A stretch of DNA of 64,000 nt from Phoronis australis (Eukaryota > Phoronida > Phoronidae), in NCBI GenBank assembly GCA_002633005.1, contig NMRA01000295.1, positions 481,633-545,632 on the forward strand, in the 5' to 3' direction. The first letter of the stretch is position 1. Every line of letters begins with the position of its first letter. The translations under genes and the position numbers were made by a program. The notes below the pieces were generated by a model. That model had not been told where the DNA came from, did not search any database, and saw only the letters and a list, made by a program, of their open reading frames with translations. Positions 11,312 to 22,109 of the stretch are shown in pieces.

Positions 11312-11785
11312 CACAGGCGTCCTCAGCTTCTGATCGTCCCTAATACTCTTACATATACTACAAGGTATGACACTTGGGACTAGAAATTACATGGGTGCTT
11401 CAATTCAGCTGTCCATATCAAACACAGAACTAAATAAATTTTCAAAACGGGTTCAACAAACTATGAGCGGTGTAACTGCTCCAGTGAGTTTGCAAGAAAT
11501 TCGCGGTCAAAGCAAAAAAATCTTCCCAAAAAACTCATGCGGACTAACTCCTCTGTCCCACGGAAATTGCTGGTTTGTCACAGCATATCAAGACATCGAT
11601 ACCTCCACACTTAGCCAGACCATTTCGTAACCTTCTGTCATGAACCGGCATGCCGTCTATTCGTAACTCATCGGATAATTCCGTACCTTACTTGACCTTG
11701 AACTGACTTGCATGGGACAGGTGTCATACCTTGTAGTATGTATATAGAGTGTTTAGGAGACGATCAGAAGCTGAGAACATCTGTG
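11312..11785. mobile_element. hAT-like non-autonomous element (MITE), 474 bp, with 8-bp target duplication
   Basis: The ends are inverted repeats of about 60 bp. The left starts CACAGGCGTCCTCAGCTTCT and ends near GGTATGACAC (11373). The right, read on the minus strand, starts CACAGATGTTCTCAGCTTCT and ends GGTATGACAC (11721). Direct repeats acccaaac flank both sides (11304-11311 and 11786-11793). An 8-bp target duplication with CA..TG-type ends fits the hAT superfamily. There is no transposase inside. The interior (about 11395-11665) matches 21797-22107 instead. Confidence 0.8.
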
Positions 11786-12217
11786 ACCCAAACCGGAAAC
11801 TGAGCCATTCCTGTTTCGATTGCATCACTGTACATGCCTATGACTATAGCATGTAAATTTTTAAACAACACTGAGATCAAAGTCCGTGACCTCTGGAGTT
11901 TGCTAGTGTTTGAAACATTGTTTCCATGGTTGTACCTCACAGACGTGGACAAAATGGCATCGTTGACGATGGAAAAGATGCTAGACAGAAACCTTAATTA
12001 CTCCAAAAGTATTTGTTTGTACTACATAAGGAATTAACAACATCAATCGTGACCTTCAAAGGTGCTTTCTGTGCTAGACACGTATTATATTTATAGCAGC
12101 GTGATTTTGATGACTTAGCTGTGTAGCCAATGTGAGGCAAAATTTGACGAAAAGCTTGGGGCCTGCAGTGCAGGTCGCCAAATCGAGTACTGGACTGTAA
12201 TCTGCCTTCCGTTTAGT

Positions 12218-12289
12218 CACAGGCACCTTTAAGTAGCCCTCAACCATATTATTTAGTGTATAGTTGAGGGCTGATCAAAGGTGCCTGTG
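12218..12289. repeat. 72-bp perfect-ended hairpin
   Basis: Arms CACAGGCACCTTT..AGCCCTCAAC pair with the downstream GTTGAGGGCT..AAAGGTGCCTGTG, with a loop of about 16 nt. It starts with CACAGGC like the nearby hAT-like MITE and has a near 7-bp direct repeat (gtttagt/gttcagt) at its edges, so a mini-MITE is likely. A pri-miRNA-like hairpin is the alternative. Confidence 0.65.
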
Positions 12290-12428
12290 GTTCAGTAACG
12301 CTAGGACTTCGCTTAAAAGCAAGACTTCGCAAGATTACATGAGTCATTGCCGTGTATTTTTAAAGACAGTACGTGACGTTGACTAGATTTTCGTTAGGAC
12401 CTAGCGTAGGTCCTAGGCGTTACTGAAC
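12290..12428. repeat. second inverted repeat, nested with a small palindrome
   Basis: GTTCAGTAACGCTAGGAC at 12290-12307 is inverted at 12410-12428 (gtcctaggcgttactgaac). Within it, 12396-12414 is a near-perfect palindrome (AGGACCTA-gcg-TAGGTCCT). It abuts the 72-bp hairpin directly. Confidence 0.65.
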
Positions 12429-12429
12429 T

Positions 12430-13700
12430 AGCGAGGACAGCATTCTTCAGCGAATCGCTTCGCGTATCTGTCACCGTGTTAAATTCGCTCATTACAATCG
12501 GCAAAAAATAACTCAAAAATGTAATAAATGTGAATAAAAATTATTGAAAACTATGAAAGAATATATTGTTTTACTTATCTGATAAGCTTTTTTTGTCGCA
12601 AAATTCGTTTAATAATACTTTGCACGAGTTTTTTGCAAGGACGTGACCGATTTTTCAGACCAAAATGGATGCCGGTAAAAATGAGTGCTATTTGGTTTTC
12701 AACCCAGGAGAAGACTAAACTCGCGAATTTTTACGTGAAACTTCGTGAAAGAACAAAAGGGAGCCTTGCGAACACGATTATGTAAGTAGTTTTCACTTTC
12801 CTGCACTTAAAAGTTGAAAAAGTCGCCTGTTCCCGCGACCTTCAACTTCGAGCTGAATTTATTGGTATATAGAATAATTTGCGAATGTAATGAACTGTAT
12901 TCCGCACTAAAGGGTTCATTAATGAACTATTTCAAACACTTGTTCTAAACGAACATTTCGTCAATTTCTGACAATCGGGCGAATTTCTGACTCACTTCGT
13001 AGTTCCGGGTACTGCCGCTAGGGGTGGTCCTGTGAATCGCGTTGAATGTTTGGTTTACAATACTGAAGCACTTCAACTTTTGCTGATGAAAACTCAATGT
13101 AAAAGAGAACTAAACAGTCATTTCTCGTAGTGAGAACAATGATTCTTATATTTAAGTTTTTTTTTACTATTTTGCTTCACATTTTTGTTGGTCAAGCCAC
13201 TGATAGACTTGGGTTGGCTTGCTGCCAGAGAGGTCCACACCCATCTTGCCTTGTTGGTCATGACATTTTATTCAGAATATGTCAAGATAGAAAATGAAAA
13301 TGTTTTAATTTTAGATTAAACAAATATTACAAATGTACAGTTCTACTGCAGTCCTGTGTTTCCAAGACTTTGTGGTCCACTACTTTGAAACATACATGCT
13401 TTCGATAAACTTTTTTTCTGACCACGGGCCAGTATATATAGTTTTTAACGGAACAATTGAGGTTTGCCTAGACTGTTCATAAATCTCACCCTGATCTTTA
13501 TCCTCCAGGTAAGCTTTGTTGGAATTTACTGTGGACCAAACCAGTTGTTATTTTCTTCATTATTTTTGTTCTTATAATTTCACTCCTGTTTTGAGTTTCT
13601 ATCTTCATCATGTCTCACATTTCTTTCTCAACAGACTCTGCTTCTAGCTCTTGGTCCAGATCCTTCTACTTTCCTGCTTCTACTGATTCTACTTGCATTT
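12430..13700. other. intergenic, no gene seen
   Basis: AT-rich DNA with only short open frames. An ATG at 12665 opens 17 codons (MDAGKNECYLVF) before a stop. Nothing recognised. Confidence 0.35.
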
Positions 13701-13706
13701 TATCAG

Positions 13707-13875
13707 TTATTCAGTTGGACATGATCTCATAGACAAACGGTCAAAGCCTCCTTCATTTTGGCTCTCCCCTCCACCTATCGGACTGTGCTTTTCAGCTCCT
13801 GATGCTGTTGAGGAGTCCGCGAAGAAGTACCATATGCCAACACCACCTCTTAAGACACTGTCAGACAAATACTGA
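13707..13875 (+). CDS. possible terminal exon of an unknown gene
   Basis: After the acceptor-like tgcattttatcag (ending 13706), a frame of 56 codons ends in TGA at 13873-13875. It reads Pro/Ser-rich, e.g. KPPSFWLSPPPIGLCF and EESAKKYHMPTPPLKTL. Residue use looks protein-like, but I know no family and see no upstream partner exon. Could be a degraded fragment. Confidence 0.2.
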
Positions 13876-14022
13876 CATGACCTATCTAGCTATTTCTTTT
13901 TTCTTTTCACAACCTTGTAGTTTAATAGTATTATGTCACCTTTGTTAAAATGTGCATAATTTCCAAGTAGGGTAACATTTTCGCATAACACTGTTCAAAT
14001 AATTATGAATTATAGTATTCTT

Positions 14023-14268
14023 TCAGGTCCTCGGATATCTGTCTTGGTTTAATATCACAACGAAGATGAGGCTATCTACTCCTTTCGGCTGATTGATGAC
14101 TTTGGTCAAAGGGACTTCGAAGTGCTGGAATAACTCAGTGTTGCATAGTAGATACTCCAATGCCTTATGATAGTCAGAAAGGGTTTGGCCCCCTTCCTTG
14201 AGGATACCACAGGTCTGTGTAAGGAACTCCACTGAGCGTCTGTTTACTGGAAGGTACTCCACTGCCAA
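14023..14268 (-). CDS. unknown coding-like ORF fragment, about 81 codons
   Basis: Minus-strand open frame without ATG start (begins at TTG). It contains VEFLTQTCGILKEGG, LSDYHKALEYLL and FEVPLTKVINQPKG, with amphipathic-helix-like spacing. About 40 bp of it (aaagggtttggccc..ccttccttgaggat) is repeated in tandem just outside its start at 14276-14310. Not recognised; probably a decayed gene or mobile-element fragment. Confidence 0.2.
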   Translation of the reverse strand: MAVEYLPVNRRSVEFLTQTCGILKEGGQTLSDYHKALEYLLCNTELFQHFEVPLTKVINQPKGVDSLIFVVILNQDRYPRT

Positions 14269-15305
14269 TTGTCACAGAAAGGGTTTGGCCCCTCCTTCCT
14301 TGAGGATGCCTTGAGAACTTTATTTATCTGTCCATCATAAATTCTTTTTTGTGTTCATATCACTTGAGACAATTTTAGGATTATGAATATTCCAGTTGTT
14401 GGTTTTATAGCATGAACATTCCTGGATGGCTCATGACAGGGTCTTCATTTTATTACATTGTTGTGGAAAGTTTATGTAAAAGTTTTATTTATTATATGTC
14501 TTTCAGAAGCTTGTATTAAAATGTTCTATATATCATACTTGTCATCAATACATTTTTGAAATGATGTTTGTTTATCTTTGATTTTTACTTAATGTAATTG
14601 AGTGACAAAGTTAAGCCGGTTTCAAACAGCATGATTGTTAAAAACAATATCACAAATAATATTAATAATTTGCTCAACCAATTATCAAGTTTCAACTTTC
14701 CTGATGAAAAATCTTTAAAATGATACCTCATTTGTTTTTTTTTTCCTGGAGTAATTGTTATTTTATGAAAATTCGAAATCGCAAAATTGTACGTAGTAAC
14801 TTCTCTTTGTCGGCTGTGTTGACTTTAAGGTCAATATCTTCGCACAGGAACGTCTAATCGAAATGGTTCTTTGGCAAATTATTCATCATAAAAAGTTCTT
14901 TAAAATGATGTATTACATGTCTATTTACGTTTCTTAGTTTTGAAATAATAATATTTTGAACTCGCAGATTCGATTTGACAGAATTTTTACCAAAAATTTT
15001 GACACGAAAATGACATTTTCTCCGGAACCATCAGTCCAATTTAAAAAATTTTACTATCGTTATTTTAGTCTCGAAAAGAGCTTTCTAATGATGTATATTA
15101 CATGCACATTTTCTAAAATTTTTGAAAAATGCTGTTCTCCCTAACTGAACGCACGCCTGTCTCGACCGACGAACAGAGGACAGAGTCAGAGTCTGAGACA
15201 ACTTCGTTGACTTTTCCACAGCCGCATAGAGGCGAGGAAAAGCTGTTCAAATTAAAATTATGCCTACTGCCCTCACTTTAGTCTTTCGAGCTTTCTCTCG
15301 ATTGA

Positions 15306-15494
15306 ATGAAAAGTGTTGAGCCTGACAACAAGGACCAGAGCGTCGGGGATCTCGGCTTTCACCTGTACAAGTTGCTTAGTAAAAGTGAAACAAACTACAG
15401 CGTTGCAATTGTTTATTTTAACGGTGTACTAGTGCCACCGTTTGGCAAAATCCTAACGGCTGCGATTGCTTGTGGTGCCACGCTCATTCCGTGA
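15306..15494 (+). CDS. unknown short ORF, 62 codons
   Basis: ATG at 15306 and stop at 15492-15494. Codons are balanced and the product has a charged start (SVEPDNKDQSVGD) and a hydrophobic end (GKILTAAIACGATLIP). No family recognised. It could be a first exon using an internal GT, or chance. Confidence 0.2.
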   Translation: MKSVEPDNKDQSVGDLGFHLYKLLSKSETNYSVAIVYFNGVLVPPFGKILTAAIACGATLIP

Positions 15495-15865
15495 TACGTT
15501 TCGTTATTTTCCGTACAACTGTGCAAAGGTTAAGTTTGAGAAACAATTTTTCCTCCAAATGGGTCCTTCGTCTTTTTAACGGAACTTTAAGGGACTGTTT
15601 TACAATAGCTTAAAATCATACATTGAAGATTTTAGTTTAAAGATGCCCAGTCAGTTTGTGACCATTCTGCCCGGCCGTGTGCGAAGGGTACTACAATCGG
15701 TCGGGCGAATTTTATAAGTCCTCAGCCATTGTTATTTCGTCAATAAAAGGAAACGGAAAGACCGTTTCTTGGCAAAACTATGTTTAACCCCTCACGAATC
15801 ATAGACATTCTTACCTTAAACGATTGAACATTTCTACGATATGTTTTTCACAGTAATATAGGCCT

Positions 15866-16166
15866 ATGGGCGGCGCAGAGGGGTCGGACAAAAATAGTTA
15901 ATAGAAAAATCAAACTTAATTCATAAAAATCAAACCTAAATCGTAATTTTGCCTTAGATAGTTCCTGTTTCCACCTACAGGTTTGGTTTTTACGAATTTG
16001 ATTTGATTTTCCAAACCTGCGGCGGTTTATTTTTACGACTTGACTCTACAAGTTAGGTTTGATTCTCCACTGCAAACACGAATGATTTTTAGGAATTAGG
16101 TTTGATTTTTATGAATTAAGTTTGATTTTTCTATTAAGTATTTTTGCCCTCTCTACAGCCCACATA
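15866..16166. mobile_element. foldback element of about 300 bp with long inverted ends
   Basis: The left arm at about 15889-15939 (aaaatcaaacttaattcata) is an almost perfect inverse of 16096-16146. The similarity extends weakly outward to tgggcggcgcagagggg on the left and its partner near gagagggc / cagcccaca on the right. The interior repeats aggtttgattt in both directions. No coding content. Confidence 0.7.
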
Positions 16167-16260
16167 TTACGAAGCTGTAAAAACCTTAACGTCGAGAAAA
16201 TGTTCTATCGAAAAGAATGATTGATTCGTGATTGGATAAACAATGTGAGCATGGAAACGG

Positions 16261-16566
16261 GCTTTTCGTTTCCTTTTAGTATTGGCCAATTGAAAATGGC
16301 AATATAAATCAGACTTTACAACTGTTTCAGGACATGACTCTGCGTCTTGAGTAATCCTTTTCGTTTCCTTTTAGTCATTAGCCAATTGAAAATGACAATA
16401 TAAATCAGACTTTACAACTGTTTCAGGACATGACTCTGCGTCTTGAGTAATCCTTTTCGTTTCCTTTTAGTATTGGCCAATTGAAAATGACAATATAAAT
16501 CAGACTTTACAACTGTTTCAGGACATGACTCTGCGTCTTGAGTAATCCTTTTCGTTTTCTTTTTTG
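16261..16566 (+). repeat. three tandem copies of a 95-bp CCAAT/TATA promoter-like module
   Basis: Units start at 16261, 16356 and 16452, with a partial fourth at 16547. Each holds ttttcgtttccttttagt, a CCAAT box (tggccaattg or tagccaattg), then aatataaatcagac 14-20 bp later and gtttcaggacatgactctgc. CCAAT and TATA-like boxes in one short unit resemble a core promoter, but no ORF follows closely. Confidence 0.7.
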
Positions 16567-16929
16567 TTTTTCATGCGGCTGAGCACATTCTTCCTATGGC
16601 GGTCTGGGCGGTAGTTAAGTATATGTATACCCTCCTAGGCTAGTATTTAGGGTGCACCAAGTAATTAAGCATTAACTTGCCCCAGTTGATTTCAATACAG
16701 ATGTAACAGTCTATGTATATTAATTAGACTTCGTGTGCACGTCACACGTGTAAGCGTTGTCCGAATTCCCGCCAGTATATCATCCACCCGCGGAGCTCCA
16801 CATTGAATGTTGGAGATGATCCCGTTACTATGACGCACGGCGGATGTTGAATTTCAACCGTCTAAATTTCAGCGACACTTCCCTAAGACATCGCTCTAAA
16901 CAACTAGACAACACTCAGAAAAGTGATTT

Positions 16930-16995
16930 TCATAGGCGGCGCACCACTAATGCCCCTCCCCACTTTTTTCAGTGCTGCGCCGCCCATGATTTTCT
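16930..16995. repeat. short GC-rich inverted repeat, GGCGGCGCA..TGCGCCGCC
   Basis: Left end taggcggcgcaccac and right end cagtgctgcgccgcccatg are inverted, with a pyrimidine-rich centre. The same family occurs as a tandem pair at 62805-62945 and perhaps at the edge of the foldback at 15866. Confidence 0.55.
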
Positions 16996-16999
16996 ACTG

Positions 17000-18640
17000 A
17001 AATTTTGGCGCCCAGGAAACTTTTTTGCCGTTTTGAAACTACTGAGTAAACCTATGATGAAACATTTACAGCATGCATTAAATACAAAATTAACTTATCG
17101 CGGTTTAAAAACACGTTATACAAAGCGATATTTTGAAGGAAATAAAATATGCACTGAAATTTTATCCCGTTATTGCAGACTAGATTACAGCGACATACGC
17201 GTAGATGACAACATTCGAGAGGATATGCCAGAAATTTGTCTTTAATTGTAATCCTGAGCGGACAACGGACAAACGCGTATCTGAATGTAATATGGGGGTC
17301 TTGGGTAGGCTCGGTATATCGACATTGCCAACTGCAGCGGGAAGAGAGATGGTGGTGCGGCAATTATGATTGGTGACTGACAGCATTGGCGTCCAAGCAC
17401 TACCATGCGAGCGCTCTCTTTTAGCCTATACAAATTGCTGCGGACATTTGCCTTTAATATCTAGTGATAGACTACCTTGTCGACAATGTCAAAATCAGTT
17501 TTTCACTTTTCATGAGCAGTCTAAAGAGAAAACACTTCCCGAATGACGTACAAAAAAAAAACAAAGATCTCAAATCTTTGGAAAATAACTCATTAATAAC
17601 TGTAGTCTTTCGGCGGCAGGGTATCGTACTTCAAGTGCTTATGCGGGTAATGTTGAATGATGAATGGAGACAAGATTGTCGTACTGGCGCTGATTCATGC
17701 CTTGTGTCCACTATAACAAAGAAGTTACTGCGTTTTTACTAAGAATTAGTTGAAGCCTAGGATGATAAAATTTGGAAGCCGTACATATAACCTGACGTGT
17801 ATCTCGTGGTTAAAGTACTGAAAGTGGAACTTACAACACCTGCATTGAGTTAAATGTACGCAACGTAACGTTGCATCTTAGTTGTTACGTGTATTGAAAA
17901 CCTAGTGCGTCGCTCACTGTTTAGCACATTAAGTAATGGTGCTCCCGAAAGCGGTACAAAGTTGACGCTAGCTTTGCGAATTATCATCAAAAGGTCCATT
18001 GTTTTAGAAATTCGAACCTTCCTTTGGGTAATCCTGGCTACGGCCTGATATGACCCAACATGTACGTAAAAGAGAACCTACTTCTAGCTGCCGTTCGCAT
18101 GCACAACGGGTTGAACGCTTTGGCCCCTGTGTAACAGTTCCAACACATCGGATGGGTAGATGCTTGCAGTTGGTCACACGGTCTCCTCGGTTGAAACTTT
18201 TACGACAAGAAATTTTTTCGATATTGTGGTGTTGTTCGGTCCTGTCGTGCCAATTTTGGTAGCCATGAGTTGAAATTTTCGTCCTGATTTATATAATTAA
18301 TAAAGTCAAAGGTCCTGTCCGAGATAAATTTTCGGTCCTGATGTGATAAATTTTGATCTTGCATATGCAGAGTTCATAGCCCTGAACGAATCCCGTATTC
18401 CGTTTTTTCTTTAGTAAAAGGTTCACATCCTCAAAAATTCGAGCCCACCTATATTTTAGGCTGGGTGCACGCATGCCGTGTTTGTAGTATGCACGGGAAA
18501 TGCGAGCAAACGATTCAGTTTTGAAGAACAAAAATTCTTTGCGAAATACAAACATCAAGTAAGTGCAAAGAGAACATTTCTAATTTGATGACCAATGAGA
18601 TTATATTTGTTTAAGTACTTAAACTTCTTTTTCGATCTAT
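17000..18640. other. intergenic, no gene seen
   Basis: Open frames here (for example 16844-17245 on +, 17052-17433 on -) overlap repeats or each other and show no domain motif. Confidence 0.35.
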
Positions 18641-18699
18641 GGTTTGTAAACTTAAACCCAGTAATCTAGTTCTAACAATTTGTTGTCATTTGAATTGTG

Positions 18700-19330
18700 A
18701 GAATATGTCGGGACACTTTGTAGATGTGTTCGAAATTCATCAATTTCCTTGAGACTTATTTCACATAGACAAAAATCGTTTAGTGTACTTTTTATATTTA
18801 GGGATCTGGTGATAGATCGAATTTTCCCAATTTCGGCCTGCAACTAAGTTCATTGAAGCATTGTCATTTCTTTCAAGATTAGCTTCTAATTGTCAAAAAA
18901 TCACCTCTCAATCTGTCCATTTTCATAGATACATAAACATGTAAATCAGAAACGAACAATCAAATCCTTGAGCAATGCGTTTACCTTGATTTAATGACTT
19001 AGTTCCTTTTTGATCCCCTGTGTGAGTTTAAACAGCAAATTTTGTACCGAAGTAAAAAAGCAATTCATTTATTGCCGTTTCAATTGTGAGTAAAATTTTG
19101 GGAAGTGTTAAAATTTCATCAATATCTTTAAGAATTATTTTAGATAAGCAAAAACGTCCAAGTGCATTTTCCTATTTGTTTTTTTCCGTATTCAGGCGTC
19201 AAGTTAATTCCCTGAATCGTAATCATTTCTTAAAAGATTAGCTTGTAGGGCCAAAAATCAGATATTAACCTGTCGGTTTTCGTAAATACATTAACATGTA
19301 AATTAGAAACCAACGGATTTGTTGATCAAA
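18700..19330. repeat. diverged tandem duplication, unit about 370 bp
   Basis: Ordered blocks of about 18710-18970 recur at 19090-19320: ttcatcaat..ctt, agattagctt, aaaaatca, ctgtc..tttt..ata..acataaacatgtaaat, agaaac. Clear but old. Confidence 0.55.
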
Positions 19331-21790
19331 ATGGAATATTATAAGCATTTTCCGCAGGCATGCTCGCAGATTTTTGAGAGATATCCGGGAAAAATAGGGC
19401 ATTCATAGTAAGGGGAATTTTTGCTCATTTCCGAGGTACTTACAGCGGTTCATGAGTTGCACTTGACCTCAAAATTGAAATATTTGTTTATTATTGCCAG
19501 TATTTGAGTACACTCGTTCAACATGTACACGGTCACCCCAATCGTAGCCTCGACAGCAATGTTTTCCACATTCTTGTGATACTATTGGAAACAATAACCG
19601 TGATTATTCTATAACTAACCATCGGAAATAGTCCTTTTGTGTAATTAACAGATAGTGGTCTTCACGTTCTTCAAAATTCCACCCTTTCGATGGCGGTCAA
19701 TCATATTGTATTTTTTCACATTTTTGGTCGAGTCGAATGTCTCGATACTACTGTGCTGAGCACGAATGTTTTGTGTTTTTTCATGAATTTGGAATCTCAG
19801 CTTCCCTCGTGAATACTTGGCAGTGTCCGGCAGACTTACATGTATAGAGGGACAACGGGACATTTCCCCGAACTGCTCCACCGCGAGAGAGGGTCCCGTC
19901 TGAAATGGGACACCTTAATTATGAAAGGCTAACCATCATTGAGCTTCACAGTGACAATTCATTCCCGAGACAGTCGTGTGGACACAAGACGGTGCAGGAA
20001 GTGACCTTCCTCAACATATGAAAGTCGGTTGTACGAGTTCGCGAAAAACAGGACAATAGACGTAATCGAGCCCAACTTTGGGTCTTCTCTCCGTGAGTGG
20101 ACCCGAACTTGTCAATAAAAACATAAAAAAGTGGCCACTTGAATGTCATCAATGGCCTCCTCCATGGGTGGGGCCGAGTCAATATGAAAATATCTATATT
20201 TTGAAAAATCATGAAATGCGAAGCAATTGATGACATCTGTCAGATCATCACTTTTTCTCAAGTGATATACAATTGGAGAAAAAAGCGACATTTGTCTCCG
20301 TTATAGCTTGCCAGTATAGGGGCTCTGGAAAAATGAGGTTTTGCACTCGCAAAATTGACTTATTGAATTTAAAAACCAGTAAATTAATACGCTCCGCAAA
20401 AGCTTTCCCTTTACAATTTTTTTTCGATTTTTCAAAATATATGCATGAAAGATTACGTGCACGTTTTCAATTGCGTTTAGACGATCTGTGTTGCGAAAGC
20501 AGAGACCCAATGCCCGCGGCCCTGGCCAGCCGGGTCTTCACAAACTGGTTAACCATGCACTGATACAGAGTTGTTAAATGTTCTCTTGAATTTTCTCTCT
20601 TATCCGCATTGAGCAGTCTTTCTTTCCTCGACTGTCCACGCCCCACGCGTATGTCTGGGAAGGCACCCGGCCCTAAGCGGCTACAGTACCCCTTCCACGA
20701 CCACGATTGCCGATTTCGCCCGCGAAACCCGGGTTCAATCAATGCCCGACAAAGTCAACGCTTAGCACTGACTTCACTAGGTTACTCTGCATGTTGATTC
20801 AAGTTTCATGGCAAGGTAACGACCGGAACATCGACGGGCAGTGAAAAACTTCGAGCTCTATTGTATAAAATTTTTATGCATCCTGAGTCCAGTCCATTTG
20901 CCGCTTTGGCTTGTAGTTGTAGGCTGGCGATCGGTAAAAAGGCGGGAGATATTGAAAGGCAAGGACACACGGAGATTGCCTAAAACACGCAACACGAAGG
21001 TAATCAAGGTATGCAACAATGTCTATTCTCTAGCGCCTTTCACTGAAAACTGCAGAATTAATCGAACCACTGTGTGTTGTGATCTCGGATGATCGAGGAT
21101 GATGTTACTCATAAACACGAGAAAATCGATTCGTGGCCTTTTGCCAAAGGCGACTAAAATATCGGTATGGCACAGAAAATTTAAAAATCAACAGTCAATA
21201 TAAATACTAAGAAAATAAAATAAAATAAAAGAAAATTCTATACATTTTATTAGGTATTATTATTAGTTTGTGTGGTAAAAATGTAACTGAGTAAAAAATG
21301 AATAAAAATAAGTTTATTTTCTGTTTTACTATTTCTCATTTTATCTCGAACTGTTTTTCCACACAAGCGTGGATATTGAGTGTTGTTAGCGTAGACTACG
21401 TGTTAAATTGTGGCTAAGAATAGGTGTCAGTTTGCTTAATAACGTCCTCATTTAATGCAAAGGTGAGTCAGTAGGTAGTGTGTGCATGCAACCCCTTGTT
21501 TACGTAGTTTTCAAGTAATGTTTCAGTGAATATTTATCAAAGCTATAGACAAACGTATTGTTGGCCCACTCAATCAGTGCCAGTGGCTGCTCACTCGGTC
21601 GTGAATCGTCACTGAACTCGGGTGGACAGGGATTGGGAGGCCAGTTACCCCTTCTTTCAAGACTGTTATAGTTGAATAAAATAAAGGGATGTTTGCTGCT
21701 CAATACTCTGCCACGACAGTCACTGGTCACTGTGTTTAAATTAAAATGGATTGAGGTTATTATTGGTGTATTCGCAAATATTTTGTTGCA
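19330..21790. other. intergenic, no gene seen
   Basis: Short open frames only. A GC-richer patch at 20500-20760 carries gggttcaatc, which resembles a tRNA B box, but no tRNA fold follows. Confidence 0.35.
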
Positions 21791-21796
21791 AATTCC

Positions 21797-22107
21797 ACGG
21801 GTGCCTTCACTTCAGCCGTCCATATCAAACACAAAACTCGATAAATTTACACAAAACAAGGTTTTAGCAAATCATTAGCAATTGTTCTTCTAATACCATT
21901 CATGGTGTCCTGCTCCAGGGAAATCGCAACAAATTCGCTGTCAAAGCACAAAAATGTTCCCAAAATCAACTCATCGAGCCTCCTTGGATGGTTCGAGGTC
22001 AATGATGGTACGGCAGTTGCCGATTTGTCACAGAGTGTCACGACATCGATAACTCCAGACATTTCGTAAACTTCCGTGATGAACCGGCAATTGCCATCCA
22101 TCCATAA
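21797..22107. repeat. sequence also carried inside the hAT-like MITE at 11312-11785
   Basis: Blocks such as gtccatatcaaacacaaaac, tcgctgtcaaagcacaaaaa, gtttgtcaca-like and catttcgtaa..tgatgaaccggca appear in the same order at 11395-11665. No terminal repeats flank this copy. Confidence 0.65.
21847..22101 (-). CDS. unknown ORF, 84 codons, inside the duplicated segment
   Basis: ATG at 22101, stop at 21847-21849. The product begins MDGNCRFITEVYEMSG and contains SLTSNHPRRLDELILG and FVAISLEQDTMNGIRR. The matching segment in the MITE has stops and frameshifts in this frame. Either a small exon or chance; no family recognised. Confidence 0.22.
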   Translation of the reverse strand: MDGNCRFITEVYEMSGVIDVVTLCDKSATAVPSLTSNHPRRLDELILGTFLCFDSEFVAISLEQDTMNGIRRTIANDLLKPCFV

Positions 22108-22109
22108 CC

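Noticed and set aside
16844-17245. 133-codon plus-strand frame
   Set aside because: Its first half is the GC-rich short repeat, no motif, and minus-strand frames overlap it; most likely chance.
20720-20750. tRNA-like B box gggttcaatc
   Set aside because: No matching A box or cloverleaf stems around it.
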